Notes: generated by a model from the letters alone, not told the origin. 64,000 nt of DNA from Pedobacter ginsengisoli (GCF_030244015.1 NZ_JASSYX010000002.1:868001-932000), one strand, 5' to 3'; positions 52,172 to 61,127 are shown, numbered from the stretch's first letter. Numbers and translations are program-made.

Positions 52172-52637
52172 AATGATTAATATAAATGTTCAGACAATAG
52201 ATAGTTTATTGCCCTGGCGGGCAGTAAATCAAAATACTGATGGTCAGAAGACCGGGGAAATTTATATTAAAGCATTAATGTCATTCTCATTGTGCAAATA
52301 TATTGATTAATCATATTTATGATTAGGCTTTGTGAATTTTTATATAAGACTTTCTGCGGGAATGTGTCATGACTCTCTTCGGACAACAAGGGAACTGCTA
52401 CGCATCTGCGAAGCATCTGCTTAGGGGTTGGTTCGCTTGTGGGGCGACCAAAGCCCTAAGGAGGAGTTAGAAAGCTTCTTCATAGATGTGACGTTGAGCA
52501 GGGAGAGAACTTATATTGATTTTAGCAGACAGCGGTAGCGGATATGATTATTTTGTTTGGTGGTTAACGTTGCTGTTGAAATATTATATAAGTTTGTTTG
52601 ATTTTAACTAAATTAGTTCAAGGGAAAACTTAACATC
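52172..52637. other. Gene-free interval with a 41-base hairpin and a promoter
   Basis: This 466-base gap lies between the PhyH-type gene and sigma factor C. It holds a hairpin at 52420-52460 (CTTAGGG pairs with CCCTAAG; GGTTCGC with GCGACC) and a promoter-like site at 52570-52596. The stretch from about 52380 to 52460 is richer in G and C than its surroundings and also has the near repeats GCATCTGCG and GCATCTGCT. No coding frame, tRNA or known RNA family was recognised. A small RNA or repeat remnant is possible. Confidence 0.5.
52570..52596 (+). promoter_or_regulatory. Candidate promoter for locus C
   Basis: TTG at 52570-52572, a 16-base spacer and TAAGTTTG at 52589-52596, a full match to TAnnTTTG. 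The sigma factor start lies 41 bases beyond. The spacer is one base shorter than usual, so the confidence is moderate. Confidence 0.45.
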
Positions 52638-53204
52638 ATGGCTGCTTATAGTGCATATTCTGATCAGGAACTGACTGTTTTGTTAAAGCAGGGCGATCAA
52701 TACGCTTATGCCGAGATCTATGGCCGCTATGTTAAAGGACTGGTTCGTTTTGCAGAAACTAAATTGTATAGCCTTGAAGACGCACGTGACCTGATCCAGG
52801 ATGTTTTTGTGGGATTGTGGAGTGATCGGGATTCACTCGAAATAAATGAAAGCCTAAAGTCGTACCTGTTTGGGATCGTACGTTTTCAAATCATCAACAG
52901 AATAAGGAAAAATATCGTCCGTGAAGATTATGCAGCAAAGCTAAGGGCGCTTTCGCCAGCTTACGTATCACTGGAAGAAGAATTGGAATTAAAAGAACTG
53001 GAAAGCAACATCAAAGCCAAATTGAGTGAACTGCCTGAAAAAACGCAGGCTATTTTTCAGAAAAGCAGGGAACAGCACCTCAGTATTAAGGAAATTGCCG
53101 AAGAACTCAACTTATCGGAGCAGACAGTAAAAAACCAGATCAGTATAGCCTTAAAGTACCTTAAGAAGTCTTTTTCTGCTTTCTTTTTTACCATCTTCTG
53201 GTAG
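52638..53204 (+). CDS. ECF RNA polymerase sigma factor (locus C)
   Basis: 188 residues. Region 2 reads YAEIYGRYVKGLVRFAETKL with DARDLIQDVFVGLWSDRD, and region 4 LSELPEKTQAIFQKSREQHL with EIAEELNLSEQTVKNQISIA. It is a FecI-like factor of the SusCD-linked type. It is similar in size and layout to the factor of locus B and heads sigma, FecR, SusC, SusD and TlpA. The C-terminal LKKSFSAFFFTIFW tail is hydrophobic. A plausible promoter lies 41 bases before the start. Confidence 0.93.
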   Translation: MAAYSAYSDQELTVLLKQGDQYAYAEIYGRYVKGLVRFAETKLYSLEDARDLIQDVFVGLWSDRDSLEINESLKSYLFGIVRFQIINRIRKNIVREDYAAKLRALSPAYVSLEEELELKELESNIKAKLSELPEKTQAIFQKSREQHLSIKEIAEELNLSEQTVKNQISIALKYLKKSFSAFFFTIFW

Positions 53205-53299
53205 GTTTTGGCGCTGATGTTATATTCCTGTTAAAAAAACATTAAAAAATTTCGGTACTATTTGTTCTGTCAAACTACTACCGTATTAGAAAGCAAAAA

Positions 53300-54541
53300 A
53301 TGAGTACAAAGCACATCATAGAACTATTGGCCCGATATGAAAAGGGAGAATGCACAGAGGCAGAAAAAGCATTGGTTGAACAGTGGTTTGAGGCGCATGG
53401 TGCTGCTGATTCCAGCTTTGAGCAGATGGATAGTGATGAACAGCAAAAATGGGTAGCCGCTTTATTTAAGGATATCAATCAACAAAATGAAATTAAAGCA
53501 ATTCCACCTGTAAAACGTTTATGGCCACGTATCGCGGTAGCCGCTGCCGCGGTGGCCGTAATGACTTTGGGAGTGTGGCTTTACTATGCATCATCTATAA
53601 ACGGTCGTCATCCTGACGCAGGTCAGGACCCCGGAAGCGCACAGTATGCCAACGACATAGCACCAGGTAAGAATGGTGCGACGATTACTTTGGGTAATGG
53701 AAGGGTGATCCAATTGAGCGATGCGAAGAGCGGGGTTGTAGTTGGAAATGGAAAGATATTCTATTCGTCATTGCGAGGAGGGGATCCTTCGCTTCGCTCA
53801 GGACAGGCTGCGCAACCCCATGATGAGATTGCTTCGATTCCTCGCAATGACGGGGTGGGAGAGAATAGCATGATGCTAACAGCGAGCACCACCCGCGGGC
53901 AGACGTATCAGTTTACTTTACCAGATGGTACGAAGGTCTGGCTCAACGCAGATTCAAAAATATCGTTCCCTTCACAATTTTCTGGAAGAGAACGCAAAAT
54001 ATTGTTAGAAGGTGAGGCTTATTTTGAAGTGTCAAAAGATAAAGCACATCCTTTCATTGTACAAAGCGATGGGCAGCAGGTGACTGTACTTGGTACGCAT
54101 TTTAACATTAATGCTTACCGGGGCGAAGGCAATATTAAAACGACTTTGCTGGAAGGTTCAGTACGTTTAACTAACCACTCTGCAGTAAACGGTCGTCATC
54201 CTGAACTTGTTTTAGGACCCCGCACCAGTGAAATACTACTTAAACCCAACCAGCAAGCCACAAACACCGGCGCTGCTATAAAAGTAGAAGCCGTAAACGC
54301 AGCCGATGCTATAGCCTGGAAAAGCGGCAGGTTTGCCTTTAACAGAGCCAGCCTGGAAGCTGTATTGCACGAAATGAGCAGATGGTATAACGTAGACGTT
54401 AAATACCCTGATGGCATACCTGATGAACAGTTTACGGGGAACATAAACCGGAACAATACCCTGGCCCAGGCGCTTGATATATTGAAGTTTATGAAAGTGA
54501 AATTTGAAATACAGGGCCGCACCATAGTTGTAAAGAAATAA
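53300..54541 (+). CDS. FecR-family anti-sigma factor carrying three palindrome-encoded insertions (locus C)
   Basis: 413 residues: cytoplasmic part, membrane helix near 75-95 (IAVAAAAVAVMTLGVWLYYA), FecR domain (TLPDGTKVWLNADSKISFPS, ILLEGEAYFEVSKDKAHPFI, VTVLGTHFNINAYRGEGNIK) and DUF4974 domain (SLEAVLHEMSRWYNVDVKYP). Three stretches have no match in the locus B protein and come from repeat DNA read in frame: INGRHPDAGQDPG near residues 100-112, a segment near 156-185 containing SSLRGGDPSLRSGQAAQPHD and SIPRNDGV, and VNGRHPELVLGPR near 296-308. All fall in linkers and the frame stays open, so the protein is probably functional. Confidence 0.92.
   Translation: MSTKHIIELLARYEKGECTEAEKALVEQWFEAHGAADSSFEQMDSDEQQKWVAALFKDINQQNEIKAIPPVKRLWPRIAVAAAAVAVMTLGVWLYYASSINGRHPDAGQDPGSAQYANDIAPGKNGATITLGNGRVIQLSDAKSGVVVGNGKIFYSSLRGGDPSLRSGQAAQPHDEIASIPRNDGVGENSMMLTASTTRGQTYQFTLPDGTKVWLNADSKISFPSQFSGRERKILLEGEAYFEVSKDKAHPFIVQSDGQQVTVLGTHFNINAYRGEGNIKTTLLEGSVRLTNHSAVNGRHPELVLGPRTSEILLKPNQQATNTGAAIKVEAVNAADAIAWKSGRFAFNRASLEAVLHEMSRWYNVDVKYPDGIPDEQFTGNINRNNTLAQALDILKFMKVKFEIQGRTIVVKK
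53599..53634 (+). repeat. In-frame repeat copy 1 inside fecR (locus C)
   Basis: TAAACGGTCGTCATCCTGA is followed by a perfect 7-bp inverted repeat (TCCTGAC, loop GCAG, GTCAGGA) and then CCCCGG. The first 19 bases recur exactly at 54187-54222. It encodes an Asn-Gly-Arg-His-Pro-containing insertion just after the membrane helix. Confidence 0.75.
53766..53852 (+). repeat. In-frame long palindrome (CGTCATTGCGAGGA arms) inside fecR (locus C)
   Basis: CGTCATTGCGAGGA (53766-53779) and TCCTCGCAATGACG (53839-53852) are perfect 14-bp inverted arms enclosing 59 bases. The 87-bp element keeps the reading frame and contributes about 29 residues to the periplasmic region before the FecR domain. Elements with these arms are known as dispersed intergenic repeats in several bacteria; here one lies in a gene. 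Confidence 0.85.
54187..54222 (+). repeat. In-frame repeat copy 2 inside fecR (locus C)
   Basis: It shares TAAACGGTCGTCATCCTGA and then GGACCCCG with the copy at 53599-53634; the middle has drifted (ACTTGTTTTA instead of CGCAGGTCA). It encodes Val-Asn-Gly-Arg-His-Pro-Glu and lies between the FecR domain and the DUF4974 domain. Confidence 0.7.
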
Positions 54542-54648
54542 AAAAGACATCATCCCTTTAACTAACCATATAAACCAAAAACTAACCCAAAAATGAGAAC
54601 AGAAAAACGAATATAAAGGAATGATGAACAGGGGGCTTTAAATAAGAA

Positions 54649-54678
54649 GCCGGATAGTAGTTCGAAGTACCATCCGGC
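54649..54678 (+). promoter_or_regulatory. Intergenic hairpin between fecR and susC (locus C)
   Basis: GCCGGAT (54649-54655) pairs with ATCCGGC (54672-54678), and GTA with TAC inside, around GTTCGAAG. It occupies the same position as the hairpin at 40044-40069 in locus B, although the sequences differ. The 231-base gap also has a tiny frame near 54592 (ATGAGAACAGAAAAACGA then a stop), too short to count as a gene. Confidence 0.6.
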
Positions 54679-54772
54679 GGTCGATTGAGCTAACCTTTCC
54701 CTAAGGCCTAAGCCGACAGGGATAAAAACAATTGCTAGAACAATATTTTATCAACTCAACCAAAGTAAAGTT

Positions 54773-57700
54773 ATGCATTTATTTGCTCATAACCCAGGTG
54801 TACGTTTATTGCGTATACCGTCTAAACTGCTGTTAATAATGAGGCTAACCACTTTCATTTTAATGATTGCCCTGGCCCAGGTAAGTGCCAGAGGATTCGG
54901 ACAGAAAATAACCCTGAATGAAATTAACGCGCCTATTGAAAAAATTCTACAATCTATAAAAAGCCAATCCGACTATGGTTTTATTTACAATGTAAAAGAC
55001 CTGAACAACCACAAAGTAACACTTAAACTTAAGGATGCTACCATTGAAGAAGCCGTAAAAAGCCTGACCAAGGACTTACAGCTGAGCTACAAAATTGTAA
55101 ACAAAGATATTGTGTTGACCCGCGAAGAGCCTTCCCTACTGGACAAACTTTTCAACGTCATTTCGAACCTCGTGAGAGATCTAACCGTGCGCGGGGTAGT
55201 AAAAGATCAGGATGGGAAACCACTTCCAAACGCAAGTATCCGGGTAAAAGGGAAAAGTGCTGTCATCAATACTAACCAAAACGGGGAGTTTGAAATCAGG
55301 AATGTGGCAGAAGATGCTGTGCTGTTAGTTGGCTATGTAGGTTATAAAACTTTGGAGATACCGGTTAGGGGGGCGGTGATTCCATTGGAGATTAAGCTGG
55401 AAATGCAAACAGGGGAACTGGAAGAAGTTAATGTAACTTATAACACTGGATACCAGACCTTGCCGAAAGAAAGAGCAACAGGATCTTTTACAATAATCGA
55501 CAATAAAACATTAAACCAACAGATAGGTTTAAATATCTTGAAAAGACTGGATGGGGTAACCAATGGTGTGTTATTTAATACAAACCGAGGTAATTCTAAT
55601 CCCCAAAATCAAACGAAAATATCAATTAGGGGCTTAAGTACAATAAATGGGCCTTTAGATCCACTGATTGTTCTGGATAATTTTATCTATGAAGGAGATA
55701 TCAATAACATCAACCCTAATGATATAGAAAATATTACGGTTTTAAAAGATGCAGCGGCTGCCTCAATATGGGGTGCAAGGGCAGGTAATGGTGTAATTGT
55801 AATTACCACAAAAAAAGGCAGGTTCAGTCAGAAAACCAGGATTGATTTTAATACAAATGTTTTAATAACTGAACGACCGGACTTGTTTTCGGTTCCCCAA
55901 ATGCAAGTTAAAGATTATATAGAAATGGAAGAATTTCTATTTAACAAAGGATATTTTAATAACCAGATCAATGGAAATAATTACAGGTCCCTCATTCCAT
56001 CTGTAGAAATCTTTTTAAAGAGAAGAAATGGTCTGATTTCTAAATTAGATTCTGCCAATCAAATTGATGTTTTAAAACAAATAGATACCAGAAAAGAATA
56101 CAATAAAAGCTTTACACGCAATGAAATTGCGCAGCAATATTCATTAGCTATCAGGGGTGGCAGTGAAAAGAACGCTTATACCGCTTCAGTGAATTATGAT
56201 AAGAATCGAAATTATTTAAATGCGGATTATGAAAAGATCAATTTGAGTGTAAACAATACTTATAAGCCAACTAAAAAGCTTGAGGTAAATTTATCCCTTT
56301 ACTATACCAATAGCGAAGGTAAGAGCGGTGCACCAGATTTTCAGATATTGCAAACTATAGCTTCAAGAAATGTTTCCTATTTAAAATTCGAAGATGAGGG
56401 AGGCAGTTCGCTACCGGTTACCAATTTATACCGCAACGCCTATTTAGACACCGCTGGGGCGGGAAAGCTATTGAATTGGAGATATTATCCTTTGGATGAT
56501 TACAAGCATAATTATCAAACTGCCAAAATAAATGAGATGATAGGAAATATTGGTTTAACCTATACCATCTTTAAACCTTTCAGTGTTTCAGTAAAATATC
56601 AATATCAGCGCCAAGACACCAAAGGTGAAGGTTTGGCTGACGAAGAAAGTTTTTATACCAGAAATAATATAAATCTGTTTAGTCAGCTAAACCGAACAAC
56701 AGGCATAGTCAAATATAATGTACCCATGGGTGGAATATTAGCGTTGTCCAATTCGGTGTTAAGTGCACACAATATTAGGGGACAGGCAAATTTAAATCAA
56801 AACTGGAAAAACCATGCTATCTATGGAATTATAGGCGCCGAAATACGTGAAATGGAGAATACGGGAAATAGTTCAACAATTTATGGGTATAAAGGCTTAC
56901 CATTGATTTATACAAATGTTGACTACATAAATACTTACAGAACATTTGTGGATGGCAGTTTTCAATCAGTACCTGGTGGCCCCAGTCTATCCAGCGGCAC
57001 TAACCGATTTGTTTCCTTATTCTCTAATTTCTCTTATGTACTCCTAGATAAATATACAGTATCCGCAAGTGCCAGAAAAGATGGTTCAAATATTCTTGGC
57101 GTAAACACCAATGACAAATGGAAACCTTTATGGTCTGCAGGTTTGAGTTGGGATATTACCAAAGAAAAATTTTACAAACTAAATTGGCTACCCACCTTTA
57201 AAATAAGAACCACTTTAGGAAGCAGCGGAAATGTAGATTTGAGCCGGTCTGCTTTGCCGATTTCATTTAACATCTCTCCTTCGGCTAACTCCGCATTTCC
57301 GAGTACAAGGATAACCACTTTAAACAACCCCGAGCTGCGATGGGAGCAATCGAAACAATTCAATTTTGGATTTGATTTTGCTTTAAAAAATGCGATAATT
57401 TCTGGCGGTGTAGAATTTTATATAAAAAAGGGGACAGACTTATATGGGCCTACTCCTTTTGATTATACCGCTTGGGGCGGAGGCAAGGAAATCACAAAAA
57501 ATGTTGCCAACATGAAAGGACATGGAATAGATGCCATCATAAAAAGTGTTAACATGAATCGTTCACTTAGATGGGAAACAACGTTCCTACTTAACTATAA
57601 CAATAGTAAAACAACTGCTTATTTTATTTCAAGTGCGCAAACAGGTACAAGCTTATTTGGTGCTGGCAGGGCAATTTCACCAGTTATTGGTAAACCACTT

Positions 57701-58336
57701 TATGCAATTGCGGCCTATAAATGGGCAGGCTTGGATATTGAAGGTAATCCTCAGGGATTTTTAAATGGAGAAAAAAGTAAAAATTATATGGCTCTGGCAG
57801 CCGAAATATCAAAAAATGGGATTGCCAGTGAAAGCGCTGTTTTTATCGGTTCCACCGTTCCGGTAACTTTTGGCTCAATAGGCAACAGTTTTTCATGGAA
57901 AGGTGTATTTATGGACTTTAATATTGTGTATAAATTTGGCTACTATTTTAAACGACCTGCTTTGCAGTACAGCGCACTTGCAGAGATGGGTGCCGGTCAT
58001 ATAGATTATGAATCCAGATGGTTAAAGCCAGGAGATGAAACTAGAACAAATATCCCTTCGTTTCAATATCCGATAGATAGCCGCCGGGATGCTTTCTACG
58101 CAGCGTCGGAAATCAATGTGCTAAAGGCCGATCACATCAGATTGCAATTTGTAAATGTCGGTTATACATTTAGCAGACCCACAAAAAGAGAGCTTTTTAG
58201 TCAGCTACAAGCGTATGTCAACATTTCCAATATAGGAATATTATGGCGTTCCAACAAAGATAATCTGGATCCGGACTACCCTGGTTTAACTGTACCATCA
58301 AAAGGATTTGCAATAGGCTTGAAGGGTAACTTCTAA
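54773..58336 (+). CDS. SusC/RagA-family TonB-linked receptor with STN domain (locus C)
   Basis: 1187 residues. The signal peptide (LLLIMRLTTFILMIALAQVSA) is followed by an STN domain (about 48-118, INAPIEKILQSIKSQSDYGF), a carboxypeptidase-regulatory-like domain (about 140-215), a plug (NILKRLDGVTNGVLFNTNRG, NITVLKDAAAASIWGARAGN) and the barrel, ending KGFAIGLKGNF. As in locus B it should form a lidded importer with SusD and signal through FecR. From here to about 61108 the DNA becomes more A+T-rich than in the rest of the window. The next gene begins 13 bases after the stop. Confidence 0.94.
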   Translation: MHLFAHNPGVRLLRIPSKLLLIMRLTTFILMIALAQVSARGFGQKITLNEINAPIEKILQSIKSQSDYGFIYNVKDLNNHKVTLKLKDATIEEAVKSLTKDLQLSYKIVNKDIVLTREEPSLLDKLFNVISNLVRDLTVRGVVKDQDGKPLPNASIRVKGKSAVINTNQNGEFEIRNVAEDAVLLVGYVGYKTLEIPVRGAVIPLEIKLEMQTGELEEVNVTYNTGYQTLPKERATGSFTIIDNKTLNQQIGLNILKRLDGVTNGVLFNTNRGNSNPQNQTKISIRGLSTINGPLDPLIVLDNFIYEGDINNINPNDIENITVLKDAAAASIWGARAGNGVIVITTKKGRFSQKTRIDFNTNVLITERPDLFSVPQMQVKDYIEMEEFLFNKGYFNNQINGNNYRSLIPSVEIFLKRRNGLISKLDSANQIDVLKQIDTRKEYNKSFTRNEIAQQYSLAIRGGSEKNAYTASVNYDKNRNYLNADYEKINLSVNNTYKPTKKLEVNLSLYYTNSEGKSGAPDFQILQTIASRNVSYLKFEDEGGSSLPVTNLYRNAYLDTAGAGKLLNWRYYPLDDYKHNYQTAKINEMIGNIGLTYTIFKPFSVSVKYQYQRQDTKGEGLADEESFYTRNNINLFSQLNRTTGIVKYNVPMGGILALSNSVLSAHNIRGQANLNQNWKNHAIYGIIGAEIREMENTGNSSTIYGYKGLPLIYTNVDYINTYRTFVDGSFQSVPGGPSLSSGTNRFVSLFSNFSYVLLDKYTVSASARKDGSNILGVNTNDKWKPLWSAGLSWDITKEKFYKLNWLPTFKIRTTLGSSGNVDLSRSALPISFNISPSANSAFPSTRITTLNNPELRWEQSKQFNFGFDFALKNAIISGGVEFYIKKGTDLYGPTPFDYTAWGGGKEITKNVANMKGHGIDAIIKSVNMNRSLRWETTFLLNYNNSKTTAYFISSAQTGTSLFGAGRAISPVIGKPLYAIAAYKWAGLDIEGNPQGFLNGEKSKNYMALAAEISKNGIASESAVFIGSTVPVTFGSIGNSFSWKGVFMDFNIVYKFGYYFKRPALQYSALAEMGAGHIDYESRWLKPGDETRTNIPSFQYPIDSRRDAFYAASEINVLKADHIRLQFVNVGYTFSRPTKRELFSQLQAYVNISNIGILWRSNKDNLDPDYPGLTVPSKGFAIGLKGNF

Positions 58337-58349
58337 TTGCTTTAGGATT

Positions 58350-59786
58350 ATGAAAATAAATTTTAATAATGTGGTTATGATATTAAAAAACGACTTTATG
58401 AAACTTAACAACTATTACTCCCTGCCAAAAATATTCCAGATCTTTTTATTTTCTTTTCTTGTAACTATCTGCTGCTCTTGTAAAAAGTACCTGGATAAAA
58501 CACCGAATGATAAACTTTCTGTTCCTTCTTCACTGGAAGATTTGCAGCGTTTGATGGACGATGCAGTTAGCATGAATAATGCAACTGTAAATATGGGCGA
58601 GGCATCTTCAGATGACTATTTTTGGACAAATGATATGTATGATGCTTTGGATTTGATAGACCGGCATGCTTATACCTGGATATATGACGATTATAATTTT
58701 GGTAGTGATTGGTCCTATTCCTACCTGCCCGTTTTCAATTCAAACTTTTGCATTGAAAGTATTCAAAAAATTCAAAAGACAGGATTAAATAAAACCATGT
58801 GGGACAATGTGATAGGCTCAGCATTATTTTTTAGGGCTTATCATTTTTATAATCTTGCTGGGGTTTATGGAAAAGCATACGATGTGAATTCTTATGAAAA
58901 AGATTTAGGCATTGTATTGAGGTTAAATTCTGATTTTAATATCCCTTCTTTAAGAGCATCTATTAAAGACACGTATGCCCAGATTATTAAGGATGCGGAA
59001 GAGTCTATAGGATATTTGCCAGAACAACCTCAGCATGCGCTACGCCCCTCAAAACCGGCTGCGTACGGACTGCTTGCGCGCTGTTACCTTTCCATGCGCT
59101 TATACGATGATGCCTATAAATATGCCGACCTCTGCCTTAAACTTAAAAGTAGTTTGATAAATTTTAATGGAGATCCGGACATCAGCATTAATGCAAATGC
59201 CCCCTTTACAAAGTTCAATAAAGAAACCATTTTCTATACAAACACCTCAGGCTTCAGAAAGCTTTATGCCGCAACGTTTGCATTGGCAGACACAAATTTA
59301 TATGTGTCTTTTAAACCTGGTGACTTAAGGAAAGCGGCTTACTTTGCACCTTCTGGTAAGTATTTTAAGTTTAAAGGTAACTATACAGGCAGTGCAAGCC
59401 TTTATTTTTCAGGAATAGCGGTTGATGAAATGCTGCTGATACGAGCGGAGTGTGCAGCAAGGGCGGGAAAGTTGACCGAAGCTATGGCTGACCTAAATTT
59501 GCTTTTAATATCCAGATGGGATAAAAATACACTATATGTGCCAGTATCAGCAGGTAATGCCAAAGAGGCAACAGACATTATTCTGGCAGAAAGAAGAAAG
59601 GAATTGCTCTTTAGATCCATCAGATGGACGGATATTAAACGATTGAATAAGGAAAATTATAATATTATCCCCAAAAGAGTAGTAAAGGGAACAGCATATA
59701 CGCTTGAACCTAATGAAGGAAGATATGCTATGCCTTTGCCTAAAGATATAATTGATATAACCGGTATGCCCCAAAATCAGTATTAA
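58350..59786 (+). CDS. SusD/RagB-family surface lipoprotein (locus C)
   Basis: 478 residues from the ATG at 58350, or 462 from the ATG at 58398, which gives a better lipoprotein signal (NYYSLPKIFQIFLFSFLVTI ending CCSCKKYLD). SusD helical blocks include ASSDDYFWTNDMYDALDLID, IGSALFFRAYHFYNLAGVYG, YGLLARCYLSMRLYDDAYKY and the C-terminal AERRKELLFRSIRWTDIKRL. It acts with the SusC protein upstream to capture a substrate at the surface. The length is somewhat shorter than that of the locus B protein. The TlpA-type gene follows after 11 bases, so all three are one operon. Confidence 0.93.
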   Translation: MKINFNNVVMILKNDFMKLNNYYSLPKIFQIFLFSFLVTICCSCKKYLDKTPNDKLSVPSSLEDLQRLMDDAVSMNNATVNMGEASSDDYFWTNDMYDALDLIDRHAYTWIYDDYNFGSDWSYSYLPVFNSNFCIESIQKIQKTGLNKTMWDNVIGSALFFRAYHFYNLAGVYGKAYDVNSYEKDLGIVLRLNSDFNIPSLRASIKDTYAQIIKDAEESIGYLPEQPQHALRPSKPAAYGLLARCYLSMRLYDDAYKYADLCLKLKSSLINFNGDPDISINANAPFTKFNKETIFYTNTSGFRKLYAATFALADTNLYVSFKPGDLRKAAYFAPSGKYFKFKGNYTGSASLYFSGIAVDEMLLIRAECAARAGKLTEAMADLNLLLISRWDKNTLYVPVSAGNAKEATDIILAERRKELLFRSIRWTDIKRLNKENYNIIPKRVVKGTAYTLEPNEGRYAMPLPKDIIDITGMPQNQY

Positions 59787-59797
59787 ACCTCAGTCAT

Positions 59798-61108
59798 ATG
59801 TTTACGAACAGCTATAAAAAAATTGTGTTATACATAATTATAATTGGCACGACAATGCACAGCCAGGGGCAGGTAATAATGCCCAAAAAAGCAGCAAATA
59901 TAAGCTATGCTCCATTGCATGTTGGTGATACTTTACCCGATATCATTTTTAAAGATTTAACCAATTATCCTTTGAAAAACCCTCCCGCCGCTCATTTCAA
60001 GGGTAAAATCATGATCCTTGATTTCTGGTCTACTTACTGTAGCAATTGTATAGAAGGTTTTTCAAAAATGGAAGCATTACAGCAAGAGTTTACTGGCAAA
60101 ATGCAAATTATCCTTATCAATTCAATAGAGACAAAAGAAGTTATCGAAACCAGGATGCAAAAAATGAAAAAATACATGCCAAATGTAGGTCTATCTGCTT
60201 TGCCAGCTGTAAATGGGGATGCAAACTGGAGGTTCCTATTTCCGCATCGTTCGGTTCCGCAACATGTTTGGATAGATATCAAAGGAAAGGTGGTGGCGAT
60301 TACAGATGACAAAGCGGCTACCAGTTTAAATGTTAAAAAATTGCTTGAGGAAGGAAAAATTAATTTGCCATTGAAAGATGATCTGCTGAATAAGGAAGTG
60401 AAACAAATCGGGCTATTATTACCCGTTGATGCTACACTTCCAGATATATATTATAGTTGTTTTATGCGCTATTCCAGACGTATTGGCAATTTACCATCTA
60501 GTCCTTACGATAGAAGTAAAGATGGCATGGCAAGTAGATATACATTTATCAATAGCATATCTGGTTTGTATAAAACAGCCTTTTCCAAGGTAAATGCTGC
60601 TTCGGGTATTCCAATCCGAATGATATTTGAGGGAATTGATGTCAGTAAATATCAATTGCCTTTAGACCAATCTAAAGTTAATGAGTGGGGAGAAAAATAT
60701 GGTTACGTATATGAACTTCGGGTTCCGGTTGAACAAGAAAGCAACTGGCAGGAAATTATGCAGGAGGACCTCAATCAATATTTTGGAAGATTACAAAGAA
60801 TTAACGGAAGAATTGAAAAACGGCGGTTCCAAAGCTTGGTACTAATAAAAAAAGCAAATCTTACTTTAAAGAAAAGGGGGATGGCCTTTAAGAGGATATT
60901 AGGACAATTACGAAATCTTGAAAATATGTCGGTTAATCGCCCTTTTATTGATGAATCTGGCATTACAGGGTTTGTTGATTTTGAACTAAAGGGTGACCTA
61001 AGCAATTTAGAAAATATCAAACATCAATTATTACCGAATGGCCTGGATATTATAGAAGCTGAACGGACAGTTGATGTATTGGTAATCAGAAATAAAAATC
61101 AATACTAA
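59798..61108 (+). CDS. TlpA-type thioredoxin with a DUF3738-like C-terminal part (locus C)
   Basis: 436 residues with an N-terminal signal (YKKIVLYIIIIGTTMHSQGQ). A TlpA/AhpC-type thioredoxin domain (about 40-185) has the CxxC site in FWSTYCSNCIEGFSKMEALQ and the later PQHVWIDIKGKVVAITDDKA. The C-terminal half from about 215 resembles DUF3738/TIGR03435: its end reads RPFIDESGITGFVDFELKG with NGLDIIEAERTVDVLVIRN, as in that family. Thus it looks like a fusion of a redox module and an outer-envelope domain, encoded with SusCD. Possible use: reducing or maintaining disulfides of an imported peptide or of the receptor; this is inference. Confidence 0.8.
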   Translation: MFTNSYKKIVLYIIIIGTTMHSQGQVIMPKKAANISYAPLHVGDTLPDIIFKDLTNYPLKNPPAAHFKGKIMILDFWSTYCSNCIEGFSKMEALQQEFTGKMQIILINSIETKEVIETRMQKMKKYMPNVGLSALPAVNGDANWRFLFPHRSVPQHVWIDIKGKVVAITDDKAATSLNVKKLLEEGKINLPLKDDLLNKEVKQIGLLLPVDATLPDIYYSCFMRYSRRIGNLPSSPYDRSKDGMASRYTFINSISGLYKTAFSKVNAASGIPIRMIFEGIDVSKYQLPLDQSKVNEWGEKYGYVYELRVPVEQESNWQEIMQEDLNQYFGRLQRINGRIEKRRFQSLVLIKKANLTLKKRGMAFKRILGQLRNLENMSVNRPFIDESGITGFVDFELKGDLSNLENIKHQLLPNGLDIIEAERTVDVLVIRNKNQY

Positions 61109-61127
61109 TTTAGGTGAGTTAATAAGC

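Noticed and set aside
53599-54222. Frameshifted or broken fecR
   Set aside because: Although repeats are inserted, the frame is continuous, and all FecR and DUF4974 blocks are intact.
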